IMG/VR virus record: IMGVR_UViG_3300006917_000056
Location: 1 to 39,998 of that record
Strand: one strand, 5' to 3'
Source of the DNA: a virus
DNA length: 39,998 bases
Notes under the pieces: model-generated
What the model saw: only the letters and a program-made list of their open reading frames with translations
Told to the model about the DNA's origin: nothing
The model's database searches: none
Part shown: positions 29,086 through 36,153 of the stretch, piece by piece
Position numbering within the stretch: the first letter of the stretch is position 1
Layout of the letters: the number at the start of each line of letters is the position of its first letter
Program-made: the position numbers and the translations under genes

Positions 29086-29121
29086 GGGTGCTGGGCTCGA
29101 AAGGGTCCAGCACCCTTTTCT
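29086..29121 (+). terminator. rho-independent terminator after capsid genes
   Basis: The stem GGGTGCTGG (29086-29094) / CCAGCACCC (29107-29115) with a 12-nt loop is followed by TTTTCT. It separates the capsid pair from downstream genes. Confidence 0.9.
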
Positions 29122-29134
29122 ATAGAGGGACGAG

Positions 29135-29935
29135 ATGATCACAGCAAAGCCTTTCGCCACTGGCCCTCAATCGCGTCAGCAGGCTACGCGACAGCCCGCT
29201 GCTGGACGGGCGCCGAGCCGCTCTCGGATTGCCTACGGCGAACACCAGGCGAAGCTGGCTGAGGCGTACAAGCCCAAGCAGGCTCCAGCAAGGTATGCCC
29301 CTGGCCAGCGTCCAGTTGGGTGGGAACATGGCCCTCAGCAGCAGGGGAAGATTGATCCTTGGTTCGGCGTCGGCCCGCCGCCTGCCACCAGAACTCCCGG
29401 TGGCATGGGTGACAAAAACATCGCCTGGAAGGGGCCTCACGTCACGGAGAACTCCCCGCTGGATTGGGAGACTCGTCCTGGCGGCGCGTGGGGGCCTCCC
29501 ATTCAGCCAGAGCCTTTTCAGCTTCCTGGTGGCTGGGAGACGCGGTTTCCATCGGCAGGCAACTCCCACCTTGCCCGCGACAACGCCATCATCCCCGGCC
29601 GCGATTACCCTGTCGGCGGGAAGTTTGGCGACCCAATGCCGCCTCCAGAGCAGCCGGGCAACTACGCCAACATGCGGCCGGACCAAAGGCCGCCAGCGTT
29701 TCAGCAATCGCTCACGACGCCGTTCGGCGAGATGGCACCTGAGCAGTTCTTCAATCAGAGGAACGACTTCGTAAGCAACATCCTGGCCCAGCAAAACAAG
29801 TTTACCCAGAACGCCGGGGTGTTCCCGCAAGGCCAGGCACCGCAGAACGCCGCACCTCAATGGGGCAATCCTGCCAGCTACTGGCCTGGGCGGGATCAGT
29901 ACGGCGACATGATTCGCAATCTAATCTCTAGGTAG
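29135..29935 (+). CDS. Pro/Gly-rich virion-associated protein (266 aa)
   Basis: Low-complexity and mostly disordered: many Pro, Gly, Gln and Trp (GWEHGPQQQGKIDPWFGVGP, WETRPGGAWGPPIQPEPFQL), with a more ordered C-terminus (EQFFNQRNDFVSNILAQQNK). AGGGACGAG precedes the ATG. The next gene has a similar composition, so both may be internal or surface head proteins. No family is recognised. Confidence 0.6.
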   Translation: MITAKPFATGPQSRQQATRQPAAGRAPSRSRIAYGEHQAKLAEAYKPKQAPARYAPGQRPVGWEHGPQQQGKIDPWFGVGPPPATRTPGGMGDKNIAWKGPHVTENSPLDWETRPGGAWGPPIQPEPFQLPGGWETRFPSAGNSHLARDNAIIPGRDYPVGGKFGDPMPPPEQPGNYANMRPDQRPPAFQQSLTTPFGEMAPEQFFNQRNDFVSNILAQQNKFTQNAGVFPQGQAPQNAAPQWGNPASYWPGRDQYGDMIRNLISR

Positions 29936-29946
29936 TGGAGGATTCG

Positions 29947-30495
29947 ATGTTTGGCGCAGCAAGTGTTTCAGGCGCATCACCTATGGGCGGTGACCCTTAC
30001 GGGCAGCAGGTTCGCAGCGTCCTCCCGAGTAAGTCGGCCCCAAGGCGAAACGAAGCCTACGGCATCAAGCCGAACCAAATCATCCAGCAGCCAAAGAATG
30101 GCAAGCAGATCAGCCCGCTGGACATTCAGCGGCACTACGGCCAGATCCGTCTAGCCAACTCCCCAGATCAGGGGGGTAATGCCCAGGCTGCCCGCCGGTA
30201 CATGGAAGCGTATGGCAGAGGCCAGCAGGGCGTTGGCGCTCCTCCTCCAGCGGCTCCTCGTAATTTTGCGGCCGAAGAGTACCAGCAGAATGCCGCCGTG
30301 ATTGCCAACATGCCAAGGGGTCCGGTTGCTGGGAGGCCATCCCCTACCATCGACATGTACCGACAGACCCCTGCTCCTCAGTGGGGGCAGCCAGGGTACT
30401 ACGGGGCAGACCGCCAACCTCGCACACTCACGCCGCAAGAGCAGGCCCTCTGGAGTCAGCGAATGACTCCTCCGGGGTTTTATCGCCCTGGCTGA
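29947..30495 (+). CDS. Pro/Gln-rich virion-associated protein (182 aa)
   Basis: The start MFGAASVSGASPMGGDPYGQ follows GTGGAGGATTCG. It is disordered and rich in Gln, Pro, Gly and Arg. The end, QEQALWSQRMTPPGFYRPG, parallels the composition of the preceding protein. No family is recognised. Confidence 0.6.
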   Translation: MFGAASVSGASPMGGDPYGQQVRSVLPSKSAPRRNEAYGIKPNQIIQQPKNGKQISPLDIQRHYGQIRLANSPDQGGNAQAARRYMEAYGRGQQGVGAPPPAAPRNFAAEEYQQNAAVIANMPRGPVAGRPSPTIDMYRQTPAPQWGQPGYYGADRQPRTLTPQEQALWSQRMTPPGFYRPG

Positions 30496-30500
30496 CGCTT

Positions 30501-30529
30501 TTGCAAGAAATGCGCGGGCACGTTAAGAT
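30501..30529 (+). promoter_or_regulatory. sigma70-type promoter of the HNH gene
   Basis: TTGCAA (30501-30506), a 17-bp spacer and TAAGAT (30524-30529). It has the same -35 box and spacing as 3426-3454. A GTGAGCT/AGCTTCAC hairpin (30536-30561) follows in the leader, as in phage mobile endonuclease genes with controlled translation. Confidence 0.6.
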
Positions 30530-30583
30530 CCTCCAGTGAGCTATTGACTCCCGAGCTTCACGCGGATTGACGGAGGATGCAAA

Positions 30584-31252
30584 GTGATCGTGCTAAACGC
30601 CGAGGTTGAGGCGAATCGCCAATACCAGCGAGAATACGACGCTCGCCGCCGTGAGGAGAAAAAGCAGTATCTCCGTGAATGGAGGGCAAAGAGAGACGCA
30701 GACCCAGAAAGGAGGGCGGCTCACCTTGAGTATCACAGGAGGCGTCAGTTAAGGACGGCTTCTGATGAACGCGCCGCCGAATCTCTCCGAGAGGCAAACA
30801 GAAGGAGCTACCGAAAAAACAAAAAGCGAAGGATTTCCGCAACTGCGGAGTATAAGAGACGAAGGTCTAAGTCCGACGCCAAGTTCAATCTGCTGCTCAG
30901 GCTCCGCGCCCGTGCTTCCAAGATACTGAAGGCAGACGGACTGCCTGCGAGGTCTTGTGCAGGCCTTTTTGGGTGCAGTAGGGATCACCTGTTTAGTCAC
31001 ATAGAGTCCCAGTTCACAGACGGCATGAATTGGGAGAATCGTCGGCTTTGGCATATAGATCACATATACCCCGTCTCAAGAATCGACGTGACCAGTGAGC
31101 TAGATATTTCTGCTGCGTTTAACTGGAGAAACCTTCGCCCCATGTGGGCTGCGGATAATCTGCGAAAAAACGCCAAGGTGACGCCTGAGTCTGCTGACGC
31201 ATTCGAGTCGATTAAAAAAATTCTCTCTACCCCCGAGGAGACTGTTTCGTGA
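30584..31252 (+). CDS. free-standing HNH endonuclease
   Basis: 222 aa from GTG 30584 after GGAGGATGCAAA. Residues 10-100 are extremely basic coiled helices (DNA binding). The HNH core is at 147-197: GMNWENRRLWHIDHIYPVSR (HIDH 157-160), FNWRNLRPMWAADNLRKNAK. Its AA/AAA-rich coding (AAAAAACAAAAAGCG) is lower in GC than flanking genes, a sign of recent transfer. It sits between virion genes with its own promoter and overlaps the next ATG by 4 nt. It is probably a mobile homing endonuclease. Confidence 0.85.
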   Translation: MIVLNAEVEANRQYQREYDARRREEKKQYLREWRAKRDADPERRAAHLEYHRRRQLRTASDERAAESLREANRRSYRKNKKRRISATAEYKRRRSKSDAKFNLLLRLRARASKILKADGLPARSCAGLFGCSRDHLFSHIESQFTDGMNWENRRLWHIDHIYPVSRIDVTSELDISAAFNWRNLRPMWAADNLRKNAKVTPESADAFESIKKILSTPEETVS

Positions 31253-32685
31253 TTAAGAAGCTCAGTGTTGGGTTGTGGGTTCCAGCGTACGGAGGCAACG
31301 GAGGGATTTCTTCAGAGCATCCAGACGTTCGTGAGTGGATGATTCCACTCGCAGTCAAGGCGAGCCAAGACCCCCGCATTGATCGGCTGCATGTTTGGAC
31401 GAAGAGCGATACACCGGCCACCATGGTTCGCAATGAGGCTGTCCTGCAAGCGCGAGAGATGGGGCTCGATGTCCTCGTCATGATTGACAGTGACATGAAG
31501 CCGGACATGCACCTGTCAGAAGACCAGGCAGCGAAGCCGTTTTTTGATTCATCGTTCGACTACATCTACAAGAACTGGGACAAGGGGCCGATGGTGATTG
31601 GCGCCCCATACTGCGGCCCCCCTCCGCACGAGTGTGTGTATGTTTTCCGTTGGCAAAACAGAATGACAACCACGGCTGGCCCGGATTACCAGCTTGAGAT
31701 GTATGACCGACTTACGGCAAGCAAGATGTCCGGCATTCAGGAATGTGCGGCGTTGCCAACCGGATTGATCATGTACACCATGTCGGCGTTTGACATCATC
31801 GAGCCAGGGGACGCATCCAGCAAGCCGTTCTTTTACTACGAGTACCCCGACAAGTACCAGGCCAGAAAGGCCTCCACCGAGGACGTGACCAACACCCGTG
31901 ACATCTCTCTCGTTGGCATCCAGAAGCTGGGGTACAACCCGGTCATGTGCAACTGGGACGCCTGGGCTGGGCACTGGAAGCCGATCTGCGTCGGCAAGCC
32001 ACAGGTCATCGACGCCAAGGGTGTGAGCGACAAGTTCCGCGAGGCCGCCGTCTCCGGCCACGACTCCTCCACGAAGATCGTTGACATCAAGCCGAACCCG
32101 GTGCTTTCTCGCCTCATTGAGAAGGCAAAGGCTGAGGCCGCTCCTGAGTTCGACAACATGGGGCTCGTGACTCCTGATAGGGATCTTGAGGCCATTGGGA
32201 GGCTGGTCGAGTCTTTCAAGGCCAAGCATGGATTCCCTCCCAAGGTTCTTGAGGTAGGCTCTTGGGCTGGTGCCTCAGCCTTGGCGTTCTCTCGGGCCGG
32301 GGCAGAGTCGGTGACGTGCGTGGACACTTGGGAAGGCAGCAAGAACGACGAAGGCACCAGCAAGTACGACCGATCACGCGGCATGCCCATCGAGGTGTTC
32401 ATCAAGAACACGAAGCATGCTGGCAACATTGTGCCGTTTTGCAGCCGATCCCCAAAGGCTGCGGAGTTTTTCCAGGATGGCTTCTTCGACATCATCTACC
32501 TCGACGCCGAGCATGATGAAGAGTCGTTTGATGCCGACTTGGACGCCTGGCTGTCGAAGGCCTCGTACGTCATCGCAGGCCATGACTACGGGTTCTTCGA
32601 CGGAGTGACGAAGGTAGTGAATCGTCGGTTCAAGGACTTCCAGGTCGAAGGCACAGTCTGGTGGGCAAATGTCGGAAAAGAGTAA
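31249..32685 (+). CDS. glycosyltransferase-methyltransferase fusion
   Basis: 478 aa. The N-terminal half (1-260) is GT-A-like: LWVPAYGG start, TPATMVRNEAVLQAREMGLD, the metal-binding VLVMIDSDMKPD (DSD 80-82) and GAPYCGPPP. The C-terminal half (about 310-478) is a class I SAM methyltransferase of the Methyltransf_24 type: VLEVGSWAGASALAF (about 334-348), VTCVDTWEG, YLDAEHDEES (about 417) and VIAGHDYG (about 443). It could add and methylate a sugar on a virion protein or on host surface glycan. The two domains in one phage protein are uncommon. Confidence 0.75.
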   Translation: MIKKLSVGLWVPAYGGNGGISSEHPDVREWMIPLAVKASQDPRIDRLHVWTKSDTPATMVRNEAVLQAREMGLDVLVMIDSDMKPDMHLSEDQAAKPFFDSSFDYIYKNWDKGPMVIGAPYCGPPPHECVYVFRWQNRMTTTAGPDYQLEMYDRLTASKMSGIQECAALPTGLIMYTMSAFDIIEPGDASSKPFFYYEYPDKYQARKASTEDVTNTRDISLVGIQKLGYNPVMCNWDAWAGHWKPICVGKPQVIDAKGVSDKFREAAVSGHDSSTKIVDIKPNPVLSRLIEKAKAEAAPEFDNMGLVTPDRDLEAIGRLVESFKAKHGFPPKVLEVGSWAGASALAFSRAGAESVTCVDTWEGSKNDEGTSKYDRSRGMPIEVFIKNTKHAGNIVPFCSRSPKAAEFFQDGFFDIIYLDAEHDEESFDADLDAWLSKASYVIAGHDYGFFDGVTKVVNRRFKDFQVEGTVWWANVGKE

Positions 32686-33322
32686 GGCATGCTCTCTCTG
32701 TCGCAAGACGAAGCCTCTTGACGAGAAGCACTACCACGCCAACGTCAATGCCCCGGACGGATTCCGCTCGGAGTGTCGTGAGTGCCGAAAGCTCAGTCGT
32801 GCCGAAAGGCAGAGGAAGCGAAGGGAAGCAAAGCTAGAGGAAGTAGAGAAAGGTGCCGTAGACATCTTTGTCGGTGCCGCGCGAGTAGGGGGCGGGAACA
32901 TACCCCACTCCCGAGAACTGCTCGAAGTGATGATGGAGTACTTCGGCGGGGTTCGCGGGTACATGAACGTGTTCATGAAGAACCTGTACGACTCGCCAAG
33001 CGGGGGCTCCCACAGGACGAAGATGCTCCTCTCGGTTATGGGCCTGGTGACGGCCAACACATCAATGGGCGGTGCCGTGAAGCCGCTGGAGGCGATGACC
33101 GAGGAAGAGCTTGAGAGCGAGTACCGTCGCCGGATCATGCTCGAAGCTGCCCAGATGGCGAAGCAGATGAATGTGAACGGCGAGCCAGTGAAGATGATCA
33201 AGTCTGACGATCCGGATGCGATAGCCCTTCCGGATCCAGCAGAGTTCGAGGTTGTGAAGCGTGGCAAGAAAGAAGAAACATCCTCCGGTTCCGCCGCCGC
33301 AGATCCCGACTCCGACTCCTGA
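32669..33322 (+). CDS. probable terminase small subunit with N-terminal zinc ribbon
   Basis: 217 aa. Starts MSEKSKACSLCRKTKPLDEK, with CSLC and CREC pairs as a zinc ribbon of the kind seen in phage DNA-binding proteins. A basic linker (RAERQRKRREAKLEE) and a helical domain follow, with an acidic disordered end. It lies immediately upstream of and overlaps the large terminase by 62 nt, the standard place for the small subunit. The assignment is mainly by position. Confidence 0.5.
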   Translation: MSEKSKACSLCRKTKPLDEKHYHANVNAPDGFRSECRECRKLSRAERQRKRREAKLEEVEKGAVDIFVGAARVGGGNIPHSRELLEVMMEYFGGVRGYMNVFMKNLYDSPSGGSHRTKMLLSVMGLVTANTSMGGAVKPLEAMTEEELESEYRRRIMLEAAQMAKQMNVNGEPVKMIKSDDPDAIALPDPAEFEVVKRGKKEETSSGSAAADPDSDS

Positions 33323-35822
33323 ACTGGGCTTGTCCCAACACCAGCGAGGCGAGCTTCGTGATCTCCAGGCCGAGATCCTCCTGCGCCGCATGGAGGCTCT
33401 CAAGCTCTATGAGCCACAGCCAAAGCAGGACGAGTTCCATGCCTGCATGTCCAGCGAACGCCTGGCAATAGGCGGGAACCGTTGCCTTGGGGGCGACCAG
33501 GAAATCTATGACCCAGTCGCCAAGCGGTACGAAAAGGTCAAGGACATCAAGGCGAACTTCCACGTCCTGTCGTCAAAGAACGGGGAGGTCGTGGTTCGGC
33601 GGGCGTGCAGGCCGTTCGTGAAAGGGATTGGGGACATCTATCGCGTCCACCTCACGAGCGGATCGTCGTTTCTGTCTACGCTTGAGCATCGCGTTCACAC
33701 TTCGGAAGGCTGGGCTTCCGTTTTCGACGCCCACCGAGAAGGATCTTTTCTCTGCCCTCCGGTGTCCACTTCGGGCATTTCCCCTTCAGCGTTGCGGCGA
33801 GGTGCTTGCCGTTCGACTCAAAAAGCTCAAGGTTGTCTGGATGATTATTCCCGCGATCATCGTCAATGTGATGAACAACCTCTCCAGGGAGAAGGTATCG
33901 CCCTAACTTCTGCTCCATCACGAGTCGATGCTCCCGAACATACCCACGCACGTTCGCACGAGGATGCTCTGGTCGGAACCGAAGGATATAGCCCGACTTG
34001 TCTACCGTCACTCCTCCCCGCCACGCATGTGCCAGCGGCCCACTCCTCGGCCCCCTCTTTCTCATCTTCACGCCAGCCCGCTTGCACGCCTTGTTCGCTA
34101 CCTTCCCGGAAACTCCAAGCCTTTTCCCGACAGCCTCAACACTCAGCCCCTCATCCTCATACAGCCTCTTCAGAAGCTCAACATCCCACAGAACTGGATT
34201 GCGTTTCTTCGGCACTGCAAGAACCTCCATTGGTGGAAAAGCTACAGATTACCGCCCTTGAGCTAATCGGTCAACAGGAAATCTGGGACTTCACCGTAGA
34301 GGAGACTGAGTGCTACTTCGCTGGCGGTGTTCTCCATCACAACAGCGGCAAATCTGTGGTTGGTGGCGTTGAGGTTGCCCGCGCTGCCACCGGCCAAGAC
34401 CCGTATGAGAAGTACCCGAAAGAGAACCTCATCATCGCGGTGATTGGCAAGGACTGGAGGCACATCGGCCTGGTCTGCTACCCGATGTTGTTCAAGTGCG
34501 GTGCGATCAAGATGATCCGCGACGAGGTAACGAATGAATGGAGGGCATATCGCCCGAAGACGGACGCCCGCCGCTCAAGGGAGGCCAAGCCAGCCCAGCC
34601 TCTGATTCCGAATCGATTTGTAAAGCCCAAGGGCAAGTCCTGGCTCAATCGACGCCAGGGGTACATCCAGAAGGTTGAACTCATCAACGGCACGGTGATC
34701 CACTTCTTCTCATCGGAAGGCGATCCTCCGCAGGGCTTCCAAGCTGACCTTATTTGGATCGATGAAGACGTGAACGATGAGCGATGGGTGGGTGAAATGC
34801 AGGCCCGCCTCGCAGACCGCAAGGGGCGGTTCATCTGGTCTGCCATGCCGCACTCCGAGAACGACGCCCTCATTGGCCTGAAGGACCGGGCTATCGCCGC
34901 CGAGGAAAATGGCGACCCGAATCCGATCATTAAGATGTTCATCCTTCGCCACCTCGACAACCCGTACATCGACGACGAGGAGAAGAAAAAGAACATCGAG
35001 CGGTGGAGTGCCATCAGCCAAGACGAGTTGATGAAGCGAGCCGAGGGTGAGTTCATGACGGGCTCGACCCTCATGTACCCCACGTTCAATCGCTCTGTCC
35101 ATGTGATCCCGAGATCGACGTTCGAGAACGGAAACATCCCTGACGACTGGACCCGGTACTGCTCTACAGACCCAGGCTGGTCGGTGGCCACTACGTTGTT
35201 CTTTGCCGTCCCGCCCGACGAGAGCTACGTTCTGTTCTACGACGAGATCTACATCCGGAACTGCAATGCGGAGATCTGGGGCGAGGCGTTCCTGGGCAAG
35301 GCTCTCGGCAAGTCGATCTACGCTGGCATCTTCGACATGCACGGCGGTCGCCTGAGAGACATCGGCGGCGGCAGGCTGCCCCATGAGCTTTACTCTGAGC
35401 AGCTAAAGAAGGGTGGGTTCTCTTTCCGGTTTGGCGGCACGACCTTCATCCCTGGTTGCGATGACCCGAAGACGCGGGCCAACATGGTTCGCGAGAAGCT
35501 GCACATCCGGCCGGACGGCACGACCAAGCTGAAGGTGCTTGAGGGATCTTGCCCGAATCTCCTCGAAGAACTCAAGCGTTACCGCAAGAAAACCACTCGC
35601 GTAAACGGCATGGTCTATGTGACAGACGAGCCCCAGACGAGGGGTGATGTCCACGCCTGCCAGGCTCTCGAATACGCCATCGCCTACGAACCGAAGTATC
35701 ACCAGCCTCCACGGACTTCAGGCCCGAAGCCGTGGTGGAAGTCATGGATGGAGAAGCGTGAAGCCCGGAATCGGGAGCTTCAAGATCCGTGCATTTTGCT
35801 TGGGCCTGCCAGGAGGAAGTGA
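33261..35822 (+). CDS. terminase large subunit precursor interrupted by an intein
   Basis: 853-aa precursor; 566 aa after intein removal. GTG start at 33261. The ATPase Walker A is split: GGNR (71-74) | intein 75-361 | SGKS (362-365). The Walker B region is ADLIWIDEDV. The nuclease domain has CSTDPGWS, a central FDMHGG and a late TRGDVHACQALEYA, each giving an acidic metal ligand. It powers DNA packaging through the portal and cuts the concatemer. Without splicing the P-loop is destroyed, so packaging depends on the intein. The stop overlaps the next ATG. Confidence 0.92.
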   Translation: MARKKKHPPVPPPQIPTPTPELGLSQHQRGELRDLQAEILLRRMEALKLYEPQPKQDEFHACMSSERLAIGGNRCLGGDQEIYDPVAKRYEKVKDIKANFHVLSSKNGEVVVRRACRPFVKGIGDIYRVHLTSGSSFLSTLEHRVHTSEGWASVFDAHREGSFLCPPVSTSGISPSALRRGACRSTQKAQGCLDDYSRDHRQCDEQPLQGEGIALTSAPSRVDAPEHTHARSHEDALVGTEGYSPTCLPSLLPATHVPAAHSSAPSFSSSRQPACTPCSLPSRKLQAFSRQPQHSAPHPHTASSEAQHPTELDCVSSALQEPPLVEKLQITALELIGQQEIWDFTVEETECYFAGGVLHHNSGKSVVGGVEVARAATGQDPYEKYPKENLIIAVIGKDWRHIGLVCYPMLFKCGAIKMIRDEVTNEWRAYRPKTDARRSREAKPAQPLIPNRFVKPKGKSWLNRRQGYIQKVELINGTVIHFFSSEGDPPQGFQADLIWIDEDVNDERWVGEMQARLADRKGRFIWSAMPHSENDALIGLKDRAIAAEENGDPNPIIKMFILRHLDNPYIDDEEKKKNIERWSAISQDELMKRAEGEFMTGSTLMYPTFNRSVHVIPRSTFENGNIPDDWTRYCSTDPGWSVATTLFFAVPPDESYVLFYDEIYIRNCNAEIWGEAFLGKALGKSIYAGIFDMHGGRLRDIGGGRLPHELYSEQLKKGGFSFRFGGTTFIPGCDDPKTRANMVREKLHIRPDGTTKLKVLEGSCPNLLEELKRYRKKTTRVNGMVYVTDEPQTRGDVHACQALEYAIAYEPKYHQPPRTSGPKPWWKSWMEKREARNRELQDPCILLGPARRK
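33483..34343 (+). other. intein in terminase Walker A
   Basis: 287 residues. Block A: CLGGDQEIYDP with Cys1. Block B: TLEHRVHTSEGW with T..H (Thr140, His143 of the precursor). Blocks F/G: IWDFTVEETECYFAGGVLHH then N, with the +1 residue Ser362. The first ~78 and last ~35 residues form a normal splicing domain. The ~170 residues between are Ser/Pro/His/Gln-rich and match no endonuclease. That stretch is antisense to an HNH gene. It probably splices autocatalytically to rebuild GGNRSGKS. Confidence 0.93.
33676..34215 (-). CDS. antisense HNH homing endonuclease nested in the intein
   Basis: 179 aa, entirely within the intein on the opposite strand. GTG 34215 lies 8 nt after GGAGG. ATG 34230 is an in-frame alternative without a site. 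Residues about 10-50 form a helix-turn-helix (DVELLKRLYEDEGLSVEAVG...). Residues 59-140 are a typical phage HNH_3 domain: LAHAWRGGVTVDKSGYILRF, REHRLVMEQKLGRYLLPGE, VVHHIDDD (His115-116), NHPDNLELF (Asn128), GKH (His138). The tail is basic. The stop codon falls on the codon of block B Thr140. Its promoter is not evident. Confidence 0.9.
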   Translation of the reverse strand: MPKKRNPVLWDVELLKRLYEDEGLSVEAVGKRLGVSGKVANKACKRAGVKMRKRGPRSGPLAHAWRGGVTVDKSGYILRFRPEHPRANVRGYVREHRLVMEQKLGRYLLPGEVVHHIDDDRGNNHPDNLELFESNGKHLAATLKGKCPKWTPEGREKILLGGRRKRKPSLPKCERDAQA

Positions 35823-36136
35823 TGAGTTTCAAGAGTCCCGAAGTTCAGTTGGCCGAGACGGTCTTGTTCATGCCCCACGAGGGTGCCGAGGCCGTTCCTG
35901 CCGTTGTGTGCAAGATCGGATCCCGCACCCTCGACCTGTACGCCATGGGGTCGCACGGCCCGGTGTACAAGCCTGGCGTCCACCACCAGAAAGACCCCGA
36001 CCTGGAGAACTTCCCTGAGTGGCGGAAATCCGGCATTTGGGAGAAGGCTCCACAAGACCCCAAGTACGCCATTCTCGCGGAGAAAGTGGCCCTCTTAGAG
36101 AAGAAGGTCGAGTCCCTGGGTGGGAAAAAGGGCTAA
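35822..36136 (+). CDS. hypothetical protein (104 aa)
   Basis: Strand-rich (VQLAETVLFMPHEGAEAVPA, a DLYAMGSHGPVYKPGVHH turn), then a C-terminal coiled coil (LAEKVALLEKKVESLGGKK). AGGAGGAAGTG precedes the ATG. It lies between terminase and portal. It could be a head-closure or connector accessory, but no family is recognised. Confidence 0.6.
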   Translation: MSFKSPEVQLAETVLFMPHEGAEAVPAVVCKIGSRTLDLYAMGSHGPVYKPGVHHQKDPDLENFPEWRKSGIWEKAPQDPKYAILAEKVALLEKKVESLGGKKG

Positions 36137-36153
36137 AGGGACAATAGTTTTTC

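Noticed and set aside
30584-31252. Second tail-duplication event at the free-standing HNH
   Set aside because: Its C-terminus does not match the end of the preceding gene, so no recoded tail is seen here.
33261-34343. Group I or II intron in the terminase gene
   Set aside because: The interruption stays in frame, begins with Cys and ends with HHN-Ser with splicing blocks, so it is an intein.
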